This document shows, in pieces, positions 11,801-18,191 of a stretch of DNA of 64,000 bases. The notes under the pieces are model-generated. The model saw nothing but the letters and a program-made list of their open reading frames with translations, did not search any database and was not told where the DNA came from. Positions within the stretch are counted from its first letter, which is position 1. Each line of letters begins with the position of its first letter. Made by a program: the position numbers and the translations under genes. The DNA is from Actinomadura barringtoniae (lineage in GTDB: Bacteria > Actinomycetota > Actinomycetes > Streptosporangiales > Streptosporangiaceae), in the NCBI RefSeq assembly GCF_017573505.1, contig NZ_JAGEOJ010000014.1, forward strand, positions 1 to 64,000, given 5' to 3'.

Positions 11801-14800
11801 ACGACCTACTTCTTCGACAACAGCGTCGACAACGGTACCCAGGTCAAGGGCCCGACGTTCATCTCGGTCGGGTCGGACAAGGTCGCCAACCAGCAGCAGC
11901 GCAAGCCGACCGCCGAGACGTTCGGCATCATCGCCAACAACCTGACCAGGACCGGGGTCGTCGACGCCGCCCTCGTGCGCGGCGACCAGATCTTCCTGTT
12001 CTCCGGCGACGAGTACTACCTCTACTCCAAGAGCAGCTTCGGCGTCCTCGCCAAGGACTATCCGAAGAAGCTCGCGGGCAACCGCGACAACCTGCCGGGC
12101 TGGCCCAAGATCGACCTGGCGATCTCGCTGGCCCCGAACCTGGAGGTCTTCTACTCCAGGGACCAGAACGCCTACGCGATCAGCGGCACGCTCGGCACGC
12201 TACGGCAGATCACCGACTGGTCGGTGCCGACCGCCACGACCAAGATCGACGGGGTGGTGTTCCGCAGCGGCAAGGCGAACATCATCTTCGGCGGCAAGTA
12301 CATCCGGCTCGGTACCGACGGCAAGCTCGACCCCAAGTCCGACGGCAAGCCCGACACCTGGCCGAAGAACGTGAGCGACAACCCCGACCTCCCGCAGAAC
12401 GGCATCCTGGGCCCGTCCTTCCCCTTGGGGCAGAGCACCGTCGCGTTCAACAACACCGCCGGGACGTACACGATCGACAGTGGAACGCCGATTCAGAGCA
12501 GGCTGCTCGGCAGGAGCCAGAACGAGATCGTCTCGACCGGCATCGTCAACGCCGCCTACCTCGACGGCAACAGCCTGTTCCTGATCTCCTCGACCGAGTA
12601 CGTCCGGTACACGCTGAACGCCGACAAGACGGTCCCCGACTTCATCGACGCCAACTACCCGAAGGCGCTCGGGCAGTCGCTGGACATGGTCTTCGCGCGC
12701 GAGGACGCCTTCTACGTCTTCAGCGGCAGCAACTACGGGACCCTGGAGAAGGGCAAGGAACCGGACACCAAGGTCGCGATGGAGTCCATCGGCGGCGACT
12801 GGCGCTGCCTGCCCGCCGGGTTCCCGACCGAACCGGGCGGCGCGCTCGACGGCACCGACACGCTGTTCATCTTCCAGGGCGCCAAGTACGTGGCCTACTC
12901 GAAGAGCGACGGGGTCCTGCAGCCCTACGAGTCCGCCGCGCGGCCGAACGAGATCATCCGGCTCACCTCCAGTACCGCCTCCGAGCTCAACCGGCGGCTG
13001 CTGGTCGGCGGCGTGGACGCGCTGCTCGACCCGTCCACCCAGGAGTGGGACGAGGTGCCCAAGTTCAGCGCGACCGTCACCGACGGGACCACGATCAAGG
13101 TCCGGCAGAGCGTGGCGAACGCGGGCGTGCCGGTCGGCTCGCACCTGGACTTCGACAGTTCCAACGGCCTCTACTACTGGGAGATCTTCTTCCACGCGCC
13201 GCTGCTGATCGCCCAGGCGCTGAACGACGCGCAGCGGTTCGACGACGCGCGCGGCTGGTACGAGTACGTCTTCGACCCGACCGAACGGCGGCAGTACTGG
13301 CGGTTCCTGCCGTTCCTGGCGGTGGACGTCGGCGCGCTCGTCACCGCCTGCCGCGCCGACCTCGCCGAGATCGGGAACGCCACGCTCACCACGCAGGTGA
13401 ACCTGGTCCTGGCCGCGATCGAGCCGATGGCGCCCGCGTTCCTGCAGGCGCGGACGCTGACCAAGGCGGAGGAGACCACGCTCGCCGGGTACGCGGGCAC
13501 CGGGCTGAAGGGCGTCAGGGACGCCGTCGCCGCGCTGCCCGCCACGCCGGCCAAGGTGCGGCTCGCGGAGCGGGTCGAGATGATCGGGCAGCTGCTGCGG
13601 CAGTACCGCCTGATGGGCGACCGCGACACCCAGCTGGACACCTACCTGAACGACCCGTTCGACCCGCACGCGATCGCCGCGCTGCGCCCGGCGGCGTACC
13701 GGCGCTCGACCGTCATGGCCTACATCGACAACCTGCTGGACTGGGGCGACATGCTCTTCCGGCAGTACACGATGGAGAGCATCGACGAGGCGCGGATGCT
13801 CTACATCACCGCCTACGACCTGCTCGGCGAGCGGCCCTACAACCTCGGCCCGCGCGCGCTCGCCCCGGCCGCCACCTACGACCAGCTCGAGGACGCGGTC
13901 CCGACCGACACCGATGGTGACGGCGACGTCGACTCTGCCGATACGCCCCCGACCGGCGGAACGGTCGTGGAGCACCTGACCGCCAGGGGCGCGCTGCTGG
14001 AGGGCGCGGGCGAGGTGCACGCCGGGGTCGCCAACCCCTACTTCTACGTGCCGGACAACACCGCGTTCCTGGAGTACTGGGACCGCGTCGAGGACCGCCT
14101 GCGCAAGATCAGGGCGTCGCTCGACATCATGGGCATCAGCCGTCCCGTGCCGCTGTTCGAGCCGCCCGCGGACGTGATGGCGCTGGTCGCCGGAGCGGCC
14201 AAGGGCGCGGCGATCGACCAGATCACCGCGGGTGCGGCGCTGCCCGTCCCGGCCTACAAGTTCGCGTTCCTGCAGCGCCGCGCGGCCGACCTCGCCGACC
14301 GGCTGAAGGGCCTGGCCGGCGACCTGCTCGGCGCGTTCGAACGCCGCGACGCCGAGCAGCTGTCGCTGCTGCAGAACCGCCAGGAGTCGGAGATCCTGAC
14401 CATGACCCGGGATCTGCGGACCACCGCGCTGCAGATCGCCAGGGAGGAGCTGGGCCAGGCGCAGGCCGCGCTCGACGCGGCGAACGGCCGGGTCGCCTAC
14501 TACCAGCAGCAGATCGCCAACGGGCTGTCCGCGCTGCAGGAGGCCCAGATCGCGATGATGTCGACCGCGATCGCGGCGCACTTCACCTCCGGCATCCTCA
14601 AGATCGGCGCGGCCGTCGCGTCGGCGGCGCCGCAGACCCACATCGGCCCGTTCATCCTCGGCATCTCCGAGGGCGGCGACGAGATCGGCGAGTCGCTGCG
14701 GACCGGCGCCGAGGTGTCGGAGTCGTTCGGCGAGGGGTTCGGCATGCTCGGCGAGCTGCTCGGCATCCGCGCCGACCAGCAGAGCCAGCAGCAGGACTGG

Positions 14801-16096
14801 CAGCTGCAGCTGGCCATGGCGCAGGGCGACGTCAAGCAGATCACCCACCAGGTACAGACCGCCGAGCTCCAGGTCGTCGTCGCGCAGCGGGAGCTGGACA
14901 TCCTGGAACGGCAGATCAAGCAGGGCGCCGAGGTCACCGCGTTCCTCACCGGCAAGTTCGCCGGCGCCGAGCTGTACGGGTGGATGGTCGGGCGGCTGTC
15001 CGGCCTGTACTTCCAGACCTACGGGCTGGCGTACGGGACGGCACGGGCGGCCGAGCGCGCCTACCAGTTCGAGAGCGGCGACACCAGGTCGTTCATCCAG
15101 CCGACGTACTGGGACAGCAAGCGCAACGGCCTGATGGCCGCCGAGTCCCTGTCGCTGGACCTGGACCGGCTCGCGCAGGCCCAGTCCGACGGCGCCGTCC
15201 GCGACCTGGAGATCACCAAGCACGTCTCGCTGCTGGCGCTCGACCCGCTGGCGGCACTGGCGCTGCGCAACGACGGCAAGTGCGAGTTCGCGCTGCCCGA
15301 GGAGCTGTTCGACCGGGACTTCCCGGGCCACTTCAGGCGGCAGATCAGGACGGTCAGCGTCTCGTTCGACACCGCCGACGGGCCGGTCGGGGTGAACGCG
15401 ACCCTGACCCAGCTCGACAGCAAGACCGTCATGGAGGCCGACGCCAAGGCCGTGAAGTACCTGCTCGACCCGAAGGGCGACATGCCGGCGTCGCTGCGCG
15501 GCGACTGGCGGTCCAGCCAGCAGATCGCGCTGTCGGACCTGGTGGACGGGCAGGACAACAACGGCCTGTTCGAACTGCGCTACGACGACGACCGGTTCGT
15601 GCCGTTCGAGGGAACGGGCGCGGTGTCGCGGTGGCGGCTGGAGGCACGCCGCGCGCCCCGCGACCTGGTGGACGTCACCATCACGGTGAAGTACACGGCC
15701 CAGCAGGGCGGCGACGCCTTCGCCACGGCGGTGAAGGGCATGCTCAAGCCGTACGCGACCGCCGCCTACTTCGACGTCGCGACCGAGTTCGCCGACGCGT
15801 GGAACGAGTTCCTCACCGGCGACTCCGCGGAGCTGTACCTGCCGATCACCGAGGACGAGCTGCCCGGCATCACCGGCCGCCAGATCACCGGGATCTACGC
15901 CCGCTACGACCTTCAGGACGCCTCTGCGCAGGCGCGGTTCCTGGTGAACGGGGACCAGCAGCTGGCACTGGAGAACGGCAAGCAGCTCCGCACGCCCGGC
16001 CTCACCGTCGGGGGCTGGATGCTCACGTTCGAGGGGGACAAGTCGGTGCTCGCCGACCTCGGACTGATCCTTTCCTACCGGGCCGCGGCCCAGTAA
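2864..16096 (+). CDS. Giant Tc-toxin A-subunit-like protein with ~33 hemopexin-type repeats
   Basis: About 4,410 aa; GTG at 2864 is preferred because GGAGG lies five bases upstream (TTG at 2852 is in frame but has no ribosome site). Order of regions: VRP1/SpvA-like N-terminus, residues ~1-1030 (YSPAAYFVDLLALLE, YLDIVNEVLEAIV); ~25 hemopexin-type modules, ~1036-2380 (YLFAGDQYVRYS...DPGYP); TcA central region with ABC-toxin-N and neuraminidase-like features, ~2380-2960 (NYRIWEANRKVFLYPENYI); eight more modules, ~2960-3370; then the helical pore/linker and TcB-binding-like C-terminus, ~3420-4410 (YWDSKRNGLMAAESLSLDLD). TcA proteins form pentameric bell-shaped translocation channels and are usually ~2,300-2,500 aa; the excess here is mostly hemopexin repeats, which may act as receptor-binding propellers. 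It has no signal peptide. First gene of an operon with two HopA1-like genes (27- and 13-nt gaps). No TcB or TcC gene is visible. Confidence 0.85.
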   Translation: MLRDESSPAYAELFGELDFRGDDDARSVYSPAAYFVDLLALLEGTFDRPELLERRPGLKKVLLDHDNTYVETPYLDIVNEVLEAIVGATSPPYQVLRTRTHPLGLPFSLQNARLQQYLDLLQVTPEELYRLFAATVDHDLLAREYLRMSWDDVKVVTSAVTSAKDLAAAYGAGSLDELEGTERLAEALGLNGDELRELVTASPPVTVSADGTKLAWPTGVKAADKITWFDRANRLIRLTRMTGLSITDLDLTVDTYCGGGIDKPAVRALAAVVRLRREHDLTVTDVCRLVVPIEADEVQGCAGDILADRNKDYRFRLAGQINVAESEIVAIVRRYRERYADAEFSPFDRGDTGLPAIGLLHRAGQLASALGIMADELFDVLVALESDPSQRRYTTFPVIGAPPDGVADCFKILEGGQPAESLWLAQTLFAAVAWMQRDGFSGEDLTSILGGRPEATADDSLDALAQGVEDAFDGVAFAPALLTSDRFGERAAKVVHDVLTAYKNGVVSPADDRLLRIEADVAAAAAYDGVTDLGVVVPEDFYGLGLGDRLQTKIYGNLVRLGVLQADGLLAIDTTDDLRLANDFSGLQEILFKMIGAVVNGTAAFYPSDLADLGLAPDLQTELYDNLVFNGYLAEEGDLIDPDFFLEPDNQALFEVNARLDDAAGPVQDLLDARLTAFDENTVPLDTDIFADLRFTDARLEALTSSLMFNGYLDDEGYFTDMAAFLDLSVQEFSVALEFYPQRAAILDAIQSQIAAYRTELSTLTLDDFAELADEVMAARVMTALDGVYTDGGRVADEELFADPAGTVELGQGFTDVEEATVFAQIGVVLEDEKPYRLDPAAIMDLGFDEDERDALLTLLVEAGDLTAGLAVAEDRLAYFRNVNNALAYDLPGFEDFTQDVFFLLHAVAGETAGAVNEIVGLLDQRAEEQHQALYGVAADVYGVPTATAAAICEAITGGAEEALDVLVAPVLTDDLTDPHLKLCHRRIRRFALLAAKLGLDPVETAAVFADQDLVGKFPENLAMPPGMQRFDALLEGWDDKVYLFAGTSYWTYDAHSYALASRTPKQLNELSPRFAGLTEIDAAFTLPSGVEWIIGHGSDGVSRAFTRDHGATRWAPKEQIWGQVRNAFTDPARIDGAFADSDGRTFLFAGDQYVRYSASGQTPPDYSEVDEGYPRPISEWREREGLDQALAGPTDAFQAPDGTIYVISGDAAGWGLVRSAFDDLERLDAAYASPSAVHLFAGGQTVQYSDSVENAEVHVDEGYPRKIEDVPPRFESGIDAGFTDAQGRRHLFRNGRTITLPDDGLIDVATESRWGILSGVLPSGKVDSALAGLDGSTYLFSGTTYLRYSTDDYSAVDPGYPQSIAKDWAGLTSVDASFVMDGATYLFGAGGMLFELPEELYDDVTGSTNGTLTPALVNRFAEHGLTLTGLTGKTPEWTLTTVEGITVKVRAEGLRMKAYGDGSRFYVRYSSNDYRTPDRGFPKPLSDNWWNMPAGMQLGPVDAVFTARDEHTYLFAGGTFVRFDARHRWWSEPMSLAQHWDSIPFDAVDAAFVGHDGATYLFYRDRFVRYSTRDYTEVDDGFPENVAGHWDNVRNDIQRTGTVDAALIREIIEKIDGVDVLNSYTYLFSGDQYVRYTGANHAHVDPGYPRLIDDLDSEPGMAAIDDLDLFADSDASGNTAPERIDAAFADRRTVYLFTGGSMHAVSASTYRKYDDLGLDQVNCAFIEDGTVVVEGAYFEGDNGWTKRSALEGGIVGGAVAASGFRPRTLRTVPENYRTDLDSVLMGADGNVYIFKGAQCFNTQLNRAYPLAEEWGRPRNTVYQENAVDAAFVGRDGKTYLFAGDQFISYTAPTSTAPTSTAPTSTAPTSAGTPTLDTTIEGDPKPIADSWGGLTSVRLAYVQDGVTYLFERPDETGTMRYVAYSGADYTTPDEDYPAITDDAHFDAPGGFPFPDAVLFEGQTMILLSGEECVSYNPPTDHWSMVRPIERLWPGFGAGLDDPDHLHTAFTSLDGATYFFYGDTYARFADHAFGPREAIRERWGLSKNPFVTGDAGIDAAFVWMGEQTYLFSGDHYVRYSGDDYTAIDPGYPKKTAVNLRQEDPFRNLPETFEDALDGPPDAVIGNDRTILILIGGSCHAVSPDAATTYPLTALGRVRNTILAGNKIDAALVADRKVLLFAGDQYVRYSTSDYSYVDDGYPKSLDDLRTDLDVPSPLPPPFYDGIDAAFRGPDHKAYLFKDKQYLTDSGAQPITALWGKVRNAFTATPGRLDAALVSADGDLYAFAGGQYVRYSAGSSSSSSTSENMPEGAFGYVDPGFPRTVEDDWGDLPQDFEDGPDGAFSFEGRTYLSKGGEYVRYSGDDLTEVDETFPQDFRHRWAGVSDYRISDLHTIVRFVDLVRSKPEGLADLFVTGTDDPYQYLGDTFGWDVGEIRWARRNSGLITVGTAEEEEVEIEFLLALVDLFATVRKFGTGPSEIYDAVWSKLYLPPPTPPGPTDLPDITAPADELYALLERNNSPADWAKIKVQLQNDLNVARRDALLAALMPHDTTSRQLFEQYLIDVDMGKEGTTSRVREAIAATQLYIHRYLLDLEDVRLRDGADPDEVRAQVKTWWAWMKNYRIWEANRKVFLYPENYIRPELRPQKTPAFKSLEDDLLQNEITQDAVQAAYKRYLDEYTEVSRLAIAGGYVYTEDGAPANHRKLVLFGRTRTEPRRYYFRSAEFRDGERLSATWEPWQKVDAQIDAERVDPVHAFGRVFVFWPVVQVVPQADLSTTSITTKAQDGGQKVTAPPPQYRVRVMYSFRNLNGEWVAAQELASGPAQIGQITDVGLYVQASRNLPGGSVHDSIVVQLGYKVGLPGLVGVDVPPVAYTLTPELYTLPATSVTVPPARSAELKRIFDEPTETPVDPAGVVRFNAPADSTDGPWQSIDHKGGSFLCRPAAGPTATPPLIDLPGNPYNLPTNWSRIDAAFQLPARNGISTTYFFDNSVDNGTQVKGPTFISVGSDKVANQQQRKPTAETFGIIANNLTRTGVVDAALVRGDQIFLFSGDEYYLYSKSSFGVLAKDYPKKLAGNRDNLPGWPKIDLAISLAPNLEVFYSRDQNAYAISGTLGTLRQITDWSVPTATTKIDGVVFRSGKANIIFGGKYIRLGTDGKLDPKSDGKPDTWPKNVSDNPDLPQNGILGPSFPLGQSTVAFNNTAGTYTIDSGTPIQSRLLGRSQNEIVSTGIVNAAYLDGNSLFLISSTEYVRYTLNADKTVPDFIDANYPKALGQSLDMVFAREDAFYVFSGSNYGTLEKGKEPDTKVAMESIGGDWRCLPAGFPTEPGGALDGTDTLFIFQGAKYVAYSKSDGVLQPYESAARPNEIIRLTSSTASELNRRLLVGGVDALLDPSTQEWDEVPKFSATVTDGTTIKVRQSVANAGVPVGSHLDFDSSNGLYYWEIFFHAPLLIAQALNDAQRFDDARGWYEYVFDPTERRQYWRFLPFLAVDVGALVTACRADLAEIGNATLTTQVNLVLAAIEPMAPAFLQARTLTKAEETTLAGYAGTGLKGVRDAVAALPATPAKVRLAERVEMIGQLLRQYRLMGDRDTQLDTYLNDPFDPHAIAALRPAAYRRSTVMAYIDNLLDWGDMLFRQYTMESIDEARMLYITAYDLLGERPYNLGPRALAPAATYDQLEDAVPTDTDGDGDVDSADTPPTGGTVVEHLTARGALLEGAGEVHAGVANPYFYVPDNTAFLEYWDRVEDRLRKIRASLDIMGISRPVPLFEPPADVMALVAGAAKGAAIDQITAGAALPVPAYKFAFLQRRAADLADRLKGLAGDLLGAFERRDAEQLSLLQNRQESEILTMTRDLRTTALQIAREELGQAQAALDAANGRVAYYQQQIANGLSALQEAQIAMMSTAIAAHFTSGILKIGAAVASAAPQTHIGPFILGISEGGDEIGESLRTGAEVSESFGEGFGMLGELLGIRADQQSQQQDWQLQLAMAQGDVKQITHQVQTAELQVVVAQRELDILERQIKQGAEVTAFLTGKFAGAELYGWMVGRLSGLYFQTYGLAYGTARAAERAYQFESGDTRSFIQPTYWDSKRNGLMAAESLSLDLDRLAQAQSDGAVRDLEITKHVSLLALDPLAALALRNDGKCEFALPEELFDRDFPGHFRRQIRTVSVSFDTADGPVGVNATLTQLDSKTVMEADAKAVKYLLDPKGDMPASLRGDWRSSQQIALSDLVDGQDNNGLFELRYDDDRFVPFEGTGAVSRWRLEARRAPRDLVDVTITVKYTAQQGGDAFATAVKGMLKPYATAAYFDVATEFADAWNEFLTGDSAELYLPITEDELPGITGRQITGIYARYDLQDASAQARFLVNGDQQLALENGKQLRTPGLTVGGWMLTFEGDKSVLADLGLILSYRAAAQ
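8414..8473 (+). repeat. Four perfect 15-bp repeats inside the toxin gene
   Basis: ACAGCACCGACCAGC occurs four times in tandem and encodes TAPTS x4. It sits in the loop of a hemopexin-type module between the ISYT strand and the PKPI end, so it lengthens a surface loop without breaking the frame. Such a microsatellite can expand or contract by slippage in multiples of five residues. Confidence 0.95.
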
Positions 16097-16123
16097 CCCG
16101 GCGCCCAGAGACGGAGTCGAGCG

Positions 16124-18178
16124 ATGAGCAACGGCACCAAGAAGAACAAGACCAAGACCAAGACCAAGAAGAAGCCGGCCCCGAAGCCGACCGCGACCAA
16201 GACGAAGACGACCAAGACGAAGACCACCCAGACGAAGACCACCCAGACGAAGACCGCGGGCAAGACCCCGACCAGCAGCGCCGTCAAGTCCACGACGACC
16301 GCGGCCAAGAAGCCCGTGGCGACGCGCGTGGCCGAGCGGGCGGACCGTCCCGGGGTCATCAAGGTCGGCCGGACGGGAGACCGCACCGGAGCCCGTACGG
16401 GCCGGGTGCCCGCGACCGCCACCTCGACCACGGCGACGCGCGCGCGGTCCGGCGCGCCGACAGGGGAGGTCCTCACGCGGCCGAGGGCGCAAGGCCAGGC
16501 GGAGCCGCCCCAGGCGTTCGAACGTGCCGCGCCGCGCGGGCCGCGGATGCCGCCCGAGGGACTGACCGACCAGGCCAAGACGTTCCTCGCCCGCCAGCGC
16601 GCCCTGAAGGCGCTGCGCGACTCGGCCAGGCAGCAGGCCCAGGCGATCCCGGTGCCGGACACCATCCCCGACACCGTGCCCGACATCGCGCCGCCGCCTC
16701 CACCGTCGCCGCCGGACGACACCACGGCCGAGCCGGTACGGCCCGTCCAGACGGTCGACACCATCGAGGACGTGGTGCCGCCGCCCCCGCCGCCGGAGAC
16801 GATCGACACGATCGTGCCGCCACCTCCGCCGCCACTTCCCCCGCAGGAGGAGCTCGACCTGACCGGGGTCCGGCCGGTGCCGATCACGGGGGACGGGGTC
16901 AAGACCAAGCGGCAGCTGATGTCGGTGACGGCCTCGCGGACCGACGAGGTGCTCATCAAGCAGGGCCTGGACGCCAACAAGGCCGCGCTACAGAAGATCT
17001 ACGACGCGTTCTACAAGGACGGCCGCAAGCAGAGCGGCGCCGAACGCCTCAACAACATCTACAACATGATGGGCGAGGGCACCGCCGAGTACGTCCAGAC
17101 CAAGGTCACCGCCGAGCAGTTCGACAAGTTCATCAAGACGCGCAATGACGTGTTCATCAAGCCGCAGGGCGTCGAGACGCCGAGCCCGTTCAAGGACCGC
17201 GCCAAGTACGAGGAGTCGCTCACCGACGAACTGGAGGGCGACAGCCACTACTTCCACGTGAACAACTACAGCAAGAAGTTCCAGGACGCCCACAAGAAGG
17301 GCCGCTACGAAGGCCTGGGCAAGCTGGCCAGGCGCATCATCGTCAACGTCAAGACGCAGGAGGCGGGGCTGCGCGTCGCCGACAAGCTGTACGGCCTGAT
17401 GGACGACGACCTGGTCTCGCCCAACATGCGCGAGTTCAAGATCTTCCTGTCCGACCAGGACCCGCCGCCGAAGGGCGTCAAGAACGACAAGCTGGTCGTC
17501 TACTACCAGCTGCCGCCGGGCACGACCGACGACACCGTCGACACGGTCGGCGACAAGATCGTGGCGACGATCGGCGACGCGGTCACCGACGACGACCTGG
17601 CCTCCGACCTGTCGCCGTTCTACGCCCGGGTCGGCAACGGCGTCGCCTACGCCGAGGAGCCCAAGTATTTCGTCGGCGAGCTCGACAACAGCTTCACCGA
17701 GACCCGCGCCCAGGTCATCTCGGACGTCATCAAGTCCAACGACGAGATCCCCGACCTGGCGACGTTCACCGCCAAGCTGTCCACCGCGCTGCGCGACAAG
17801 TTCATCGACCCCGACCAGCCGCACCGCCACCTGCCGGGCGCCAAGAGCCTGGAGCAGGTGCGCGCGGAGAAGGAGGCGGCGGTCAAGCCGCAGCTGGACG
17901 CCGGGACCAAGCTCCTTCGCCAGAAGTACCTGCCGCGCTACAACGAGGCGCTCAAGAAGCAGCAGGAGGTCAAGGACCGGGCCGAGGAGCGCCGGCAACG
18001 GCTGGCCGCGACCATGTCGGAGGCTCAGCTGAAGAACCCCGCGTTCCTGCGGCAGGAAGAAGTGATCAAGAAGCGGGAGGACTTCCTGATCAAGCAGTAC
18101 CAGGACCAGATGGACGGCTACAACAGGGACTTCGGCAAGGACATCACGGCGCTGCGCCGCAAGCTCGGCCTCAAGTGA
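16124..18178 (+). CDS. HopA1-effector-like protein 1 with Lys/Thr- and Pro-rich disordered N-terminus
   Basis: 684 aa, ATG start. Residues ~1-65 are almost only K, T, P and A (TKTKTTQTKTTQTKT). A short segment LTDQAKTFLARQRALK (~146-161) is shared with the next gene. Residues ~189-243 contain runs of PPPPP. The core (~258-570) resembles the HopA1 family: YFHVNNYSKK, RRIIVNV, FKIFLSDQ, NDKLVVYYQLPPG, FYARVGNGVAYAEEPK and SFTETRAQVISDVI. HopA1 is a type III effector of Pseudomonas syringae; relatives in actinomycetes include the putative lyase component of class V lanthipeptide synthetases. The C-terminal ~110 residues are charged and probably coiled coil. Starting 27 nt after the toxin gene, it is plausibly cargo or a partner of that channel (inference). 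HopA1 assignment is from remembered patterns only. Confidence 0.7.
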   Translation: MSNGTKKNKTKTKTKKKPAPKPTATKTKTTKTKTTQTKTTQTKTAGKTPTSSAVKSTTTAAKKPVATRVAERADRPGVIKVGRTGDRTGARTGRVPATATSTTATRARSGAPTGEVLTRPRAQGQAEPPQAFERAAPRGPRMPPEGLTDQAKTFLARQRALKALRDSARQQAQAIPVPDTIPDTVPDIAPPPPPSPPDDTTAEPVRPVQTVDTIEDVVPPPPPPETIDTIVPPPPPPLPPQEELDLTGVRPVPITGDGVKTKRQLMSVTASRTDEVLIKQGLDANKAALQKIYDAFYKDGRKQSGAERLNNIYNMMGEGTAEYVQTKVTAEQFDKFIKTRNDVFIKPQGVETPSPFKDRAKYEESLTDELEGDSHYFHVNNYSKKFQDAHKKGRYEGLGKLARRIIVNVKTQEAGLRVADKLYGLMDDDLVSPNMREFKIFLSDQDPPPKGVKNDKLVVYYQLPPGTTDDTVDTVGDKIVATIGDAVTDDDLASDLSPFYARVGNGVAYAEEPKYFVGELDNSFTETRAQVISDVIKSNDEIPDLATFTAKLSTALRDKFIDPDQPHRHLPGAKSLEQVRAEKEAAVKPQLDAGTKLLRQKYLPRYNEALKKQQEVKDRAEERRQRLAATMSEAQLKNPAFLRQEEVIKKREDFLIKQYQDQMDGYNRDFGKDITALRRKLGLK

Positions 18179-18191
18179 CGGGCGGCGTCCG

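Noticed and set aside
12200..16492. A 1,430-residue open frame on the minus strand, opposite the 3' part of the toxin gene (and others such as 4127-7633 minus, 28467-31304 plus, 59838-62780 minus).
   Set aside because: Long antisense frames are expected in ~70% GC coding DNA; their products are Arg/Ala/Gly/Leu-rich without motifs, while the opposite strand has clear families.
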